Positions 30,920-39,527 of a stretch of DNA of 64,000 nucleotides are shown one piece after another. Made by a program: the position numbers and the translations under genes. The stretch comes from Klebsiella sp. BIGb0138 (GTDB lineage Bacteria > Pseudomonadota > Gammaproteobacteria > Enterobacterales > Enterobacteriaceae). The stretch spans positions 186,001 to 250,000 of the forward strand of contig NZ_SMCV01000008.1 of NCBI RefSeq assembly GCF_004342285.1, given 5' to 3'. Position 1 is the first letter of the stretch, and every line of letters begins with the position of its first letter. The notes beneath the pieces were generated by a model. That model was not told the DNA's origin. It was given only the letters and a program-made list of their open reading frames with translations, and did no database searches.

Positions 30920-31598
30920 ACTCCACCGCATCCGCGGCGTGGATCGCGGCGGTATCAAAGACCGGCAGCGGACTGCTTTCGACAGGGACCAGCAGACCAA
31001 TCTCGGTACAGCCGAAAATAACCCCTTCCGCGCCCTCCTCCGCCAGCGCCTCGATGACCTGCACATAGTAGTCGCGCGACGCCTCGCTAAAGGTCCCGAG
31101 ACACAGTTCATCGAAGATAATCTGGTTGATGCGCTGCCGATCGTCGCTGTGCGGCACCCGGGTCTCGATGGCGAACTGCTCCTGCAGACGGCCGCGGTAA
31201 AAATCCTGCTCCATGGTATAACGCGTCCCCAGCAGAGCGACGTTGCTCAGCCCTTTTTGCGCAATGGCGCGCCCGGTGGCGTCGGCGATGTGCAGGAACG
31301 GCACCTGGCAACGATCTTCTATCGCCCCGGCCACTTTATGCATAGTGTTGGTGCACAGCACGATCCCTTCCGCTCCCGCCTGCTGCAGGCCAGATGCCGC
31401 CTGCGCCAGCAGCTCGCCCGCCCGCGGCCAGTCACCGGATGACTGACAGGCTTCAATTTCATGGAAATCGACGCTATGCAGCAGCAGGCTGGCCGAGTGC
31501 AGGCCGCCGAGGCGCGCTTTAATGCCTTCATTGATCAGGCGGTAATAGGGAATCGTCGACTCCCAGCTCATGCCGCCCAACAGGCCAATCGTTTTCAT
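30906..31598 (-). CDS. ygeA: Amino-acid racemase YgeA (Asp/Glu racemase family)
   Basis: This is a cofactor-independent two-cysteine racemase of 230 residues. The catalytic cysteines lie in [11 protein letters not shown] (near residue 83) and [12 protein letters not shown] (near residue 197). The N-terminus [15 protein letters not shown] is typical. E. coli YgeA is a broad-spectrum amino-acid racemase. In E. coli it is followed by araE; here that neighbour is displaced by 12 kb of sugar-acid and sucrose genes. It is divergent from kdgF. Confidence 0.95.
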   Translation of the reverse strand: MKTIGLLGGMSWESTIPYYRLINEGIKARLGGLHSASLLLHSVDFHEIEACQSSGDWPRAGELLAQAASGLQQAGAEGIVLCTNTMHKVAGAIEDRCQVPFLHIADATGRAIAQKGLSNVALLGTRYTMEQDFYRGRLQEQFAIETRVPHSDDRQRINQIIFDELCLGTFSEASRDYYVQVIEALAEEGAEGVIFGCTEIGLLVPVESSPLPVFDTAAIHAADAVEFMLS

Positions 31599-31696
31599 CG
31601 TTCACTCCTTATCGGTTTGCTCCAGTGAAACAAACTTGTGATCAACTTTCCACTTCTCTTGTCGGTCGTTTCTTTCTTCAGGATTCTGCGATAAAT

Positions 31697-31718
31697 TAAA
31701 TGAAACGTCGTTTCAATC
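31697..31718. promoter_or_regulatory. KdgR-type operator upstream of kdgF
   Basis: The perfect 15-bp palindrome TGAAACGTCGTTTCA (31701-31715), within AAATGAAACG...TTTCAAT, fits the KdgR box AATRAAAYRNYRTTTYATT. It is centred 28 bp before the kdgF start codon, a position suited to repression. A TTGTGATCA half-site near 31634 may bind CRP. Confidence 0.75.
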
Positions 31719-31735
31719 AATAACAGGACAGCCGG

Positions 31736-32062
31736 ATGTTTATTTTTCACAAAGAGACCACCCTTGAAGATCTGGGCAATGGCGTCACCCGTCGCATCCT
31801 TGCCCATGATGGCAACATGATGGCCGTAGAGGTTAATTTCGCCGCCGGCGCCATCGGGCCGATGCACAACCACCCTCACGAGCAGCTAACCTATGTGCTC
31901 TCCGGCGAGTTTGAATTCACCATCGGCGACGAAAAACGCGTGGTCAGCGCCGGCGATACGCTGTACAAAAAGCCCCATATCATGCATGGTTGCCTCTGCC
32001 TTAAGCCGGGAACCCTGCTGGATACCTTTACCCCGGTACGTGAGGATTTTCTGCAAAACTGA
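31736..32062 (+). CDS. kdgF: KdgF, uronate-linearising cupin protein
   Basis: KdgF is a small cupin that converts the cyclic unsaturated uronates released by pectin or alginate lyases into linear ketones. It is 108 residues long. The metal-binding cupin motif is MHNHPHEQLTYVLSGEFEF (His44, His46, Gln50), with a second histidine pair in KKPHIMHGC (His81/His84). The C-terminal DTFTPVREDFL matches KdgF orthologues. It has a KdgR box in front and the tog operon behind, fitting a pectin-oligomer role. Confidence 0.88.
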   Translation: MFIFHKETTLEDLGNGVTRRILAHDGNMMAVEVNFAAGAIGPMHNHPHEQLTYVLSGEFEFTIGDEKRVVSAGDTLYKKPHIMHGCLCLKPGTLLDTFTPVREDFLQN

Positions 32063-32536
32063 GTTCTCCCGGGGCAGGTCCGCGATGCCCCGCTGCCCAC
32101 TCCGTTCCCCCTTTCCGTTCGCTTCTTTTGTTAGAAAATATGTAATACCCCGATCTTGATCCCGCCAGCCATTTTGCGCCTCCTTGCGCCAGATCCCATC
32201 TTCAACATTTCTTTCCATACCGCTATTTATCTGGAAATCGCGCGTCATCTCATTTTTTGAAACATCGTTTCGACTTTGATCACACTTCCGTTATGAATCG
32301 CATGACTCTGTAATGAATTGCCATAAAATAAAATTAAAACGGCGTTTTATAAAATGAATTAACCGCAGCGTTAAAGCGTGGAACGTACCGGCTCAGCAAG
32401 GGACGCGGCGAGTAAAACCCGCTAACAAATAGCCGCTAAAAAAGACGCGATGGCCAGCCAGCGCTTAACTTTCCGACCGAGCAAAAAGTGATGACCCCGA
32501 ATCCGTTTTACAAACTCGTAAGCCAGGTAGGTATGT
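32063..32536. promoter_or_regulatory. tog operon control region with two KdgR boxes
   Basis: This 474-bp gap has no plausible gene. Two KdgR-type boxes are seen: TGAAACATCGTTTCG with flanking T-run (32258-32272), and TAAAACGGCGTTTTA (32335-32349), a 15-bp palindrome with one unpaired flank. TTTGATCACACTT at 32275-32287 contains a CRP half-site. A GGGGCA...TGCCCC hairpin without T-run lies just after kdgF (32073-32093). The togM ribosome site is AGGTAGG at 32525-32531. Confidence 0.7.
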
Positions 32537-33427
32537 ATGAATGAGAACAAGCTACTGGGATTGGCCTGGATATCGCCCTACATTATTGGGCTGATCGTCT
32601 TTACCGCCTTTCCCTTTGTTTCATCTTTCTTTCTCAGTTTCACTGAGTACGATTTGATGAGTCCGCCGGTGTTTAACGGCATCGAAAACTATCGCTACAT
32701 GCTGACCGAAGATGCCCTCTTCTGGAAATCGATGGGCGTGACCTTTGCGTATGTCTTTTTAACCATCCCGTTAAAACTGGCTTTCGCGCTGGGGATCGCT
32801 TTTGTCCTCAACTTTAAGCTGCGCGGCATCGGTTTTTTCCGTACCGCCTATTATATTCCGTCGATCCTCGGCAGCTCGGTCGCGATTGCCGTATTGTGGC
32901 GCGCGCTGTTTGCTATCGACGGGCTGCTGAACAGCTTTATCGGCGTGCTGGGCTTTGACCCGGTTAACTGGCTCGGCGAGCCATCGCTGGCGCTGATGTC
33001 GGTGACGCTGCTGCGCGTCTGGCAGTTCGGCTCAGCGATGGTTATCTTCCTCGCCGCGCTGCAAAACGTGCCGCAGTCGCAGTACGAGGCGGCCATGATC
33101 GACGGCGCCTCTAAGTGGCAGATGTTTATGAAAGTCACCGTGCCGCTGATTACGCCAGTGATCTTCTTCAACTTCATTATGCAGACCACCCAGGCGTTCC
33201 AGGAGTTTACCGGCCCGTACGTCATTACCGGCGGCGGCCCGACCTACTCCACCTATCTGTTCTCGCTCTACATCTACGATACCGCATTTAAGTACTTTGA
33301 CATGGGCTACGGCGCGGCGCTGGCGTGGGTGCTGTTCCTGGTGGTCGCGGTCTTTGCCGCCATCGCCTTCAAATCCTCGAAATACTGGGTGTTCTACTCC
33401 GCCGATAAGGGAGGCAAAAATGGCTGA
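32537..33427 (+). CDS. togM: TogM, oligogalacturonide ABC permease
   Basis: TogM is the first membrane subunit of a CUT1-type sugar ABC importer. It has 296 residues and six predicted helices. The permease EAA loop is EAAMIDGASKWQMFMKVTVP near residue 190. The sequence and gene order togM-togN-togA-togB-ogl match the oligogalacturonide importer of Dickeya. Its stop overlaps the togN start by 8 bp. Confidence 0.9.
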   Translation: MNENKLLGLAWISPYIIGLIVFTAFPFVSSFFLSFTEYDLMSPPVFNGIENYRYMLTEDALFWKSMGVTFAYVFLTIPLKLAFALGIAFVLNFKLRGIGFFRTAYYIPSILGSSVAIAVLWRALFAIDGLLNSFIGVLGFDPVNWLGEPSLALMSVTLLRVWQFGSAMVIFLAALQNVPQSQYEAAMIDGASKWQMFMKVTVPLITPVIFFNFIMQTTQAFQEFTGPYVITGGGPTYSTYLFSLYIYDTAFKYFDMGYGAALAWVLFLVVAVFAAIAFKSSKYWVFYSADKGGKNG

Positions 33428-34322
33428 TATTCAACACATCACCCCGGCGATGGCAATTGCAGAGCGCGAAGTTGCCCGCACCCTGCGCCGTGAAAAAATC
33501 AGCCGGACGATCCGCTACGTCATTCTGCTGTTCGTCGGCCTGCTGATGCTCTATCCGCTGGTGTGGATGTTCTCGGCGTCGTTTAAACCGAACCATGAGA
33601 TCTTCACCACCCTCAGCCTGTGGCCGGCCCACGCCACCTGGGACGGCTTTATCAACGGCTGGAAAACCGGGACCGAGTACAACTTCGGCCACTACATGCT
33701 GAACACCTTTAAGTATGTGATCCCGAAAGTGCTGCTGACCATTATCTCCTCCACCATCGTGGCCTACGGCTTTGCCCGCTTTGAGATCCCGTGGAAGAAA
33801 TTCTGGTTCGCCACCCTGATCACCACCATGCTGCTGCCGAGCACCGTGCTGCTGATCCCGCAGTATCTGATGTTCCGCGAAATGGGCATGCTGAACAGCT
33901 ATCTGCCGCTGTACCTGCCGCTGGCCTTCGCCACCCAGGGGTTCTTCGTCTTCATGCTGATTCAGTTCCTGCGCGGCGTCCCGCGCGATATGGAAGAAGC
34001 GGCGCAGATTGACGGCTGCAACTCCATCCAGGTGCTGTGGTACGTGGTGGTGCCGATTCTGAAACCGGCAATTATCTCCGTCGCGCTGTTCCAGTTTATG
34101 TGGTCGATGAACGACTTTATCGGTCCGCTGATTTACGTCTACAGCGTCGATAAGTATCCGATCGCGCTGGCGCTGAAAATGTCCATCGACGTCACGGAAG
34201 GCGCTCCGTGGAACGAAATTCTGGCAATGGCGAGTATCTCCATTCTGCCGTCCATCATCGTCTTCTTCCTGGCACAACGCTACTTCGTACAGGGCGTAAC
34301 CAGCAGCGGAATTAAAGGTTAA
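33420..34322 (+). CDS. togN: TogN, oligogalacturonide ABC permease
   Basis: TogN is the second permease subunit, 300 residues. I use the ATG at 33420 (MADIQHITPAMAIAERE) with GGAGGC just upstream; an in-frame extension lies inside togM. An unusually long cytoplasmic N-tail (about 30 residues) precedes the first helix. The EAA loop is EEAAQIDGCNSIQVLWYVVVP. It pairs with TogM and is energised by TogA. Confidence 0.9.
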   Translation: MADIQHITPAMAIAEREVARTLRREKISRTIRYVILLFVGLLMLYPLVWMFSASFKPNHEIFTTLSLWPAHATWDGFINGWKTGTEYNFGHYMLNTFKYVIPKVLLTIISSTIVAYGFARFEIPWKKFWFATLITTMLLPSTVLLIPQYLMFREMGMLNSYLPLYLPLAFATQGFFVFMLIQFLRGVPRDMEEAAQIDGCNSIQVLWYVVVPILKPAIISVALFQFMWSMNDFIGPLIYVYSVDKYPIALALKMSIDVTEGAPWNEILAMASISILPSIIVFFLAQRYFVQGVTSSGIKG

Positions 34323-34334
34323 GAGGGAAATATC

Positions 34335-35462
34335 ATGGCTGAAGTTATTTTCAACAAACTGGAAAAGGTTTACTCCAACGGCTTCAAAGCGGTACATGCT
34401 ATCGACCTGAAAATCGCCGATGGCGAGTTTATGGTGATCGTCGGGCCATCCGGCTGCGCCAAATCCACCACCCTGCGAATGCTGGCCGGGCTGGAGACCA
34501 TCAGCGGCGGCGAAGTGCGCATCGGCGAAAAAATCGTCAACAACCTCGCGCCAAAAGCGCGTGGGATTGCGATGGTGTTCCAGAACTATGCGCTCTATCC
34601 GCACATGACGGTGCGTGAGAACCTGGCCTTTGGCCTCAAGCTGAGCAAGTTGCCGAAAGAACACATTGCCAGCCAGGTCAATGAAGCGGCCAAAATACTC
34701 GAACTGGAGGAGCTCCTCGACCGCCTGCCGCGCCAGCTGTCCGGCGGACAGGCCCAGCGCGTCGCCGTCGGGCGCGCTATCGTCAAAAAGCCGGACGTCT
34801 TCCTGTTTGACGAGCCGCTTTCCAACCTTGATGCCAAGCTGCGCGCGTCGATGCGTATCCGCATTTCCGATTTGCACAAGCAGCTGAAGAAATCCGGCAA
34901 ACCGGCCACCACCGTTTATGTCACCCACGATCAGACCGAAGCGATGACCATGGGCGATCGCATCTGCGTGATGAAACTGGGTCACATCATGCAGGTAGAT
35001 ACCCCGGATAATCTGTACCACAAACCGAAAAACATGTTCGTGGCCGGCTTTATCGGCGCGCCGGAGATGAACATTCGCCCCAGCACGCTGGTTGAGCGCG
35101 CGGGCCGTCTGCACCTGACCATCGGCGATGAGCTGCTGCCGTTAAGCGATGCGCTGCAGGATAAAGTCAGCGGTTATAAAAATCCGTCGCTGTTCTACGG
35201 CATCCGCCCGGAGTTTGTCGCCATTGCCGATGAACCGTTCGCCGAAGGCGGCTGCTCAGGCGAGATGGTGCGGGTCGAAAATATGGGTCACGAGTTCTTC
35301 GTCTACCTGAAAGTCGCCGACTATGAGCTAACCGCCCGCGTCCCTTCCGACGAAGTGAAGCCGATGATTGCGAAAGGGCTTCATCGCCGGGTGTGGTTCA
35401 AATTCGACATGAATAAGTGCCATCTCTTTGATGCCGCCACCGAACAGAACATCTCTCTGTAA
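34335..35462 (+). CDS. togA: TogA, ABC transporter ATPase
   Basis: TogA is a MalK/UgpC-type ATPase of 375 residues. The Walker A is GPSGCAKST at residues 37-45, with Ala42 where most relatives have Gly (GxxGxGK). The signature LSGGQAQRVAVGRA, Walker B VFLFDEPLSNLD and switch His in YVTHDQTEAM follow in order. A TOBE-type C-terminal regulatory domain completes it. I recall the same GCAKST in TogA relatives, so it is probably a subfamily trait rather than damage. Confidence 0.9.
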   Translation: MAEVIFNKLEKVYSNGFKAVHAIDLKIADGEFMVIVGPSGCAKSTTLRMLAGLETISGGEVRIGEKIVNNLAPKARGIAMVFQNYALYPHMTVRENLAFGLKLSKLPKEHIASQVNEAAKILELEELLDRLPRQLSGGQAQRVAVGRAIVKKPDVFLFDEPLSNLDAKLRASMRIRISDLHKQLKKSGKPATTVYVTHDQTEAMTMGDRICVMKLGHIMQVDTPDNLYHKPKNMFVAGFIGAPEMNIRPSTLVERAGRLHLTIGDELLPLSDALQDKVSGYKNPSLFYGIRPEFVAIADEPFAEGGCSGEMVRVENMGHEFFVYLKVADYELTARVPSDEVKPMIAKGLHRRVWFKFDMNKCHLFDAATEQNISL

Positions 35463-35478
35463 TCACTGGAGTATTAAA

Positions 35479-36765
35479 ATGAAAAAAGTGCTTTTAAGCG
35501 CCACAATCTCCGCCACTCTGGGCCTTACCGCGTTACCTTCCCTGGCAAAGGATGTCGATCTACGCATGTCCTGGTGGGGCGGCAACGGCCGCCACCAGGT
35601 CACCCTGAAGGCGCTGGAAGAGTTTCACACACAGCATCCGGACATTAATGTCAAAGCCGAATACACCGGCTGGGACGGCCACCTCTCGCGTCTGACCACC
35701 CAAATCGCCGGGGGCACCGAGCCGGATGTGATGCAGACTAACTGGAACTGGCTGCCGATCTTCTCGAAAAACGGCGAAGGCTTCTACGACCTGAATAAGA
35801 TGAAGGATGTCATCGACCTCAGCCAGTTCGATGCCAAAGAGCTGCAGTCAACGACGGTGAACGGCAAACTCAACGGTATCCCGATTTCCGTCACCGCCCG
35901 GGTGTTCTACTTTAACGATGAAACCTGGAAAAAAGCCGGCGTGGCATTCCCGAAAACGTGGGACGCGCTGATGGCGGCAGGTAAAACCTTTGAGAGCAAG
36001 CTGGGGAAACAATACTATCCGGTGGTGCTGGAGCATCAGGATACGCTGGCGCTGCTGAACTCCTACATGATTCAGAAGTACAACCAGCCGGCTATCGACG
36101 AGAAAACGAAGAAATTCTCCTACAGCAAAGAGCAGTGGGTCGAGTTCTTCCAGATGTACAAAAAGCTGATCGACAGCCACGTGATGCCGGACACCAAATA
36201 CTATGCCTCCTTCGGCAAGAGCAATATGTATGAAATGAAGCCGTGGATTCAGGGGGAGTGGGCGGGAACCTATATGTGGAACTCCACCATTAACAAATAT
36301 TCCGATAACCTGAAGCCGCCGGCGAAGCTGGTGCTGGGCGACTACCCGATGCTGCCGGGCGCCACCGATGCCGGTCTGTTCTTCAAACCGGCGCAGATGC
36401 TCTCGATCGGCAAATCGACCAAAAACCCGGAAGCGGCGGCGAAGGTCATTAATTTCCTGCTGAACAGCAAAGAGGGGGTCGATACCCTGGGCCTTGAGCG
36501 CGGCGTGCCGCTCAGCAAAGTGGCGGTGCAATATCTGACCGAAAACGGAACGATCAAAACCGACGATCCGGCGGTATCCGGGCTGAAACTGGCGCAGTCG
36601 CTGCCAGCCAAACTCCCGGTTTCGCCTTACTTCGACGATCCGCAGATCGTCGCCCAGTTCGGCACCTCGCTGCAATACATCGACTACGGACAAAAAAGCG
36701 TTGAAGAAACGGCGATGGACTTCCAGCGTCAGTCTGACCGCATTTTACGGCGCGCCATGCGCTAA
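35479..36765 (+). CDS. togB: TogB, oligogalacturonide-binding protein
   Basis: TogB is the periplasmic solute-binding protein of the importer, 428 residues from the ATG at 35479 (GGAG at 35468). The signal peptide [20 protein letters not shown] ends SLA before KDVD. The mature part is a cluster-B sugar-binding fold (WWGGNGRHQ, YTGWDGHLSRLTTQIAGG, PDVMQTNWNW). It lies 16 bp after togA and before the first ogl gene. Confidence 0.9.
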   Translation: MKKVLLSATISATLGLTALPSLAKDVDLRMSWWGGNGRHQVTLKALEEFHTQHPDINVKAEYTGWDGHLSRLTTQIAGGTEPDVMQTNWNWLPIFSKNGEGFYDLNKMKDVIDLSQFDAKELQSTTVNGKLNGIPISVTARVFYFNDETWKKAGVAFPKTWDALMAAGKTFESKLGKQYYPVVLEHQDTLALLNSYMIQKYNQPAIDEKTKKFSYSKEQWVEFFQMYKKLIDSHVMPDTKYYASFGKSNMYEMKPWIQGEWAGTYMWNSTINKYSDNLKPPAKLVLGDYPMLPGATDAGLFFKPAQMLSIGKSTKNPEAAAKVINFLLNSKEGVDTLGLERGVPLSKVAVQYLTENGTIKTDDPAVSGLKLAQSLPAKLPVSPYFDDPQIVAQFGTSLQYIDYGQKSVEETAMDFQRQSDRILRRAMR

Positions 36766-36784
36766 GTGTTTGTCACCTCCCCTG

Positions 36785-36806
36785 CCCCGCAGCGCCGGCT
36801 GCGGGG
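36785..36806 (+). other. Intercistronic hairpin between togB and ogl
   Basis: CCCCGCAGC pairs perfectly with GCTGCGGGG across a four-base loop. It is followed by TATTCTTTG, not a T-run. It is more likely an mRNA-stabilising or partly terminating hairpin that raises togMNAB expression over ogl than a full terminator. Confidence 0.6.
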
Positions 36807-36828
36807 TATTCTTTGTCAGGAGTGAGCC

Positions 36829-37956
36829 ATGAAGGGCAAGATTATCCCGTTGGATTTCCGCACGACGGAAGACAGCGAAACCGGACATCGGGTGATGCGG
36901 ATGACGCCGCCGCACGTTGTCTGTCACCGCAACTACTTCTACCAGAAATGCTTCACCCGCGACGGCGGTCGACTGATTTTCGGCGGCGGATTTGAAGGCC
37001 ACTGGAACTACTACCTGCTGGATCTCGCCGCCCAACAGGCCACGCAGCTGACCGATGGCCCGGGGGATAATACCTTCGGCGGTTTTTTATCCGATGATGA
37101 CCGCGCGCTGTGGTACGTCAAAAATAACCACCAGCTACGCCGGGTGGAACTGGCGACGCTGGAGGAACAGGTCATCTACGAAGTGGATGATGAGTGGGTC
37201 GCGTATGGCACCTGGGTCGCCACCAGCGATTGCCGCAAACTGGTGGGCATTGAGATCAAAAAAAGCGACTGGCGGCCGCTGACCGACTGGAGCAAGTTCC
37301 GCGCCTTTTATTTTACCCATCCTGAGTGTCGGCTGATCAATATCGACCTGCGCAGCGGGGCACGCTCGGTGGTTCTGCAGGAAAAACGCTGGCTGGGCCA
37401 CCCGCTCTATCGCCCGTTTGACGACCAGACTATCGCCTTCTGCCATGAAGGACCGCGCGATGCGATCGATGCCAGAATGTGGCTGATCAACCCCGACGGC
37501 AGCCACCTACGCAACGTTCGCCAGCATCGGCCGGGAGAAAGCTTCACCCACGAGTTCTGGGTGCCGGATGGGTCCGCGCTTTACTATGTCGCCCATCGGG
37601 AAAACGATCCGCAGCGCTATCTGTATCGCGCCGATCCGCAAACGCTGGAAAACCGCCAGCTGATGGCGATTCCTCCCTGCTCACACCTGATGAGTAACCA
37701 CGATGGTTCGCTGATTGTCGGCGACGGTTCGCCGCATAACACCGGCGAGATTCGGCTAAACGACCCGTTTATCTGGGTATTTGATATTCGCTCGGGCGAG
37801 CAAAAAGCGATTTGCCGCCATGACTCGACCTGGAAAGTGCTCGACGGCGATCGTCAGGTGACGCATCCGCATCCGTCCTTTTCGCCGGATGAACGCTGGG
37901 TGCTGTTTACCTCCGATAAAGAGGGTATGCCGGCGCTGTATCTGGCGGAGGTGTAG
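36829..37956 (+). CDS. ogl: Oligogalacturonate lyase (PL22), first copy
   Basis: Ogl cleaves short oligogalacturonides by beta-elimination in the cytosol after TogMNAB uptake. It is 375 residues long and has a seven-bladed beta-propeller fold. Family metal and catalytic residues are all visible: THEFWVPDGS (catalytic His), PCSHLMSN (His ligand) and RQVTHPHPSF (Gln and two His ligands). It is a divergent paralogue, roughly 60% identical by eye, of the gene at 45085 and lacks about 12 residues before NDPFIWVFD. It follows togB by 63 bp. Confidence 0.9.
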   Translation: MKGKIIPLDFRTTEDSETGHRVMRMTPPHVVCHRNYFYQKCFTRDGGRLIFGGGFEGHWNYYLLDLAAQQATQLTDGPGDNTFGGFLSDDDRALWYVKNNHQLRRVELATLEEQVIYEVDDEWVAYGTWVATSDCRKLVGIEIKKSDWRPLTDWSKFRAFYFTHPECRLINIDLRSGARSVVLQEKRWLGHPLYRPFDDQTIAFCHEGPRDAIDARMWLINPDGSHLRNVRQHRPGESFTHEFWVPDGSALYYVAHRENDPQRYLYRADPQTLENRQLMAIPPCSHLMSNHDGSLIVGDGSPHNTGEIRLNDPFIWVFDIRSGEQKAICRHDSTWKVLDGDRQVTHPHPSFSPDERWVLFTSDKEGMPALYLAEV

Positions 37957-37970
37957 TGATTCGGCAACGT

Positions 37971-38051
37971 CCCGGCTCGCGCGCTGCTTAGCCGGGCTAC
38001 CGCCGTCTGCGATCCGGTAGCCCGGGCGAGGCGTTTACGCCGCCGCCCGGG
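37971..38051. repeat. REP-like element between ogl and porin gene
   Basis: GC-rich inverted units (CCCGGCTCGCGCGCTGCTTAGCCGGG and a GTAGCCCGGGCGAGGCG / CGCCGCCCGGG unit, given here in pieces) lie in the convergent gap. They resemble Klebsiella REP elements of the GTAGCCCGGG type. Confidence 0.6.
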
Positions 38052-38058
38052 ATCCCTG

Positions 38059-39402
38059 TCAGAAGAAATATTTAAACCGCACCCGGGCGCCGTAGCGGTC
38101 ATCCGTATTGCCGGTTTTCGCCGCCGAAGAGTCCAGCCAGGAGGCATAGGCCCCGAGGTAGATATTAAAGTTCGGCATATCCATGATGTTCGGCAACTGC
38201 CAGGAGGTATGAATGGTATGGATGTTATAGCGTCCCGGCGCCAGAATCGCGCAGTCGCCGTCGCATTCCCCGCTCACCCCGGACATATTGAACTGGTCGA
38301 TTTTGTTATGCGCATAGATATAGCCCAGCTCAACGCGATGCCATAACGCATTGATACCGGCGCTGAAATCTTTTTCATCCGCCGCGTCGAGATAGGCGGT
38401 GCTCAGATTCACCACCGCCCCATTTTCGGCATCGGTTTTCAGCGTATTCCAGCTCATGGTCATCCCATAACCGGTACGGCTGGACCGATCGACCCAGCCG
38501 CCATTTTGCTTGTCATAACCGTAGGCGTTATTCACCAGGTTGCTCTCCGCCGCGGCCGCCACCGACCAGGCGCCGGACTGCCAGGCCACGACCGGGCGAA
38601 CATAGGCGACGTTTTTGCGATTATCCAGCGCGTTGCCGTGATAGCTGCGGTTGACGAACAGCGAACTGCCGTCCTCCACCAGCGTATTCAGCTCAAAGTA
38701 CCAGTTATCCAGCGTTTTGCTGAGCAGGAAGTTGCCGCCGCTGCTGCTACGCCCGCGTCCCTCTTTCATCATATAGATATAGCCGTAGCCGTCGCTGTAC
38801 AGATCGTTGGCCGTATTACCGGAATACTCAATAAAGGTGTCCTGATTAAGCGGGAACATATCATAGGCTTCAAAGCGCCCCACTTTAATTTTCCAGTCAT
38901 CTTCGCGGCCAAAAAAGAATACCGCATCATCGAGATTCATTTTCCCGGTCATATCCGCCAGCGGCTGTACGCTGAAGCCGGCATATTTCCCGTCAGCGCC
39001 TTTACGCAGGCCATCAAAGCCCAGCAGAATACGTCCGTTAATATCCCAGCGCTCTTTATTCCCCGGCGCCCAGTTTTTATTCGCAGTGGTTTTTACCGAC
39101 GTCAGGCTGCCGGTGCGGCTGGCGCCATCCATATTAAACTCAACGTCGCCATAGAATTTTAATTCGCCATAATCATTCAACTGTAATGTCGGTTTCACCG
39201 GCGCCGCGCTTGCCGTTACCGGCACGGCCGCAGGCTGCTTCAGCGCGCGAATCTCCGCCTCCGCGCTGGCAGCCCTTTGCTCCGTCGCCTTCAGGCGTTG
39301 CTCCATCTGCGCCAGCCGCGCTTCCAGCGAAAGCGACTCCTGCGCATTAGCCACGGGGGTAAATAAAGACGTCAGCAAACATCCGACCCAGATCTTTTTC
39401 AT
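38059..39402 (-). CDS. LamB-type carbohydrate porin with N-terminal coiled coil
   Basis: This 447-residue outer-membrane porin belongs to the ScrY/RafY-like group of the LamB family. The signal peptide MKKIWVGCLLTSLFTPVANA is followed by a heptad-rich coiled coil (residues 22-56), a feature of ScrY-type sucrose porins. The beta-barrel domain has LQLNDYGELKFYGDVEFNMD and ends in a terminal Phe (KYFF) needed for outer-membrane insertion. It is downstream of the GH32 and symporter genes on the same strand, so sucrose or fructosides are the likely solutes. Confidence 0.85.
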   Translation of the reverse strand: MKKIWVGCLLTSLFTPVANAQESLSLEARLAQMEQRLKATEQRAASAEAEIRALKQPAAVPVTASAAPVKPTLQLNDYGELKFYGDVEFNMDGASRTGSLTSVKTTANKNWAPGNKERWDINGRILLGFDGLRKGADGKYAGFSVQPLADMTGKMNLDDAVFFFGREDDWKIKVGRFEAYDMFPLNQDTFIEYSGNTANDLYSDGYGYIYMMKEGRGRSSSGGNFLLSKTLDNWYFELNTLVEDGSSLFVNRSYHGNALDNRKNVAYVRPVVAWQSGAWSVAAAAESNLVNNAYGYDKQNGGWVDRSSRTGYGMTMSWNTLKTDAENGAVVNLSTAYLDAADEKDFSAGINALWHRVELGYIYAHNKIDQFNMSGVSGECDGDCAILAPGRYNIHTIHTSWQLPNIMDMPNFNIYLGAYASWLDSSAAKTGNTDDRYGARVRFKYFF

Positions 39403-39475
39403 CGGTAAACCCTTTCTTATTATTTAATTAAATGAAGTTTTTTATTTATGGATAAAAACCGGCGACGACGATGAC

Positions 39476-39510
39476 AATAATAACCCGCCCGTCGCCGCGG
39501 ACGGGTTATT
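39476..39510 (-). other. Hairpin between GH32 gene and porin gene
   Basis: AATAACCCG... pairs with ...CGGGTTATT around a GC-rich centre (CCCGTCGCCGCGGACGGG). No T-run follows in the minus direction. It is a candidate processing or attenuating hairpin that would set porin expression relative to the hydrolase. Confidence 0.5.
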
Positions 39511-39527
39511 AACAACATTCAGTTTAT

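Noticed and set aside
31886-32248. 120-codon minus-strand frame over kdgF and the tog control region
   Set aside because: It is largely antisense to kdgF, and no family features are present.
33369-35114. 581-codon open frame on the minus strand across togN and togA
   Set aside because: It is exactly antisense to two well-supported ABC transporter genes. Its protein is rich in His, Gln, Arg and Asp without any domain, typical of the shadow frame of GC-rich genes.
39420-39440. KdgR box in front of the coiled-coil porin gene
   Set aside because: AAATGAAGTTTTTTATTTA is AT-rich and roughly symmetric but has the wrong spacing and lacks the AAAC/GTTT core.
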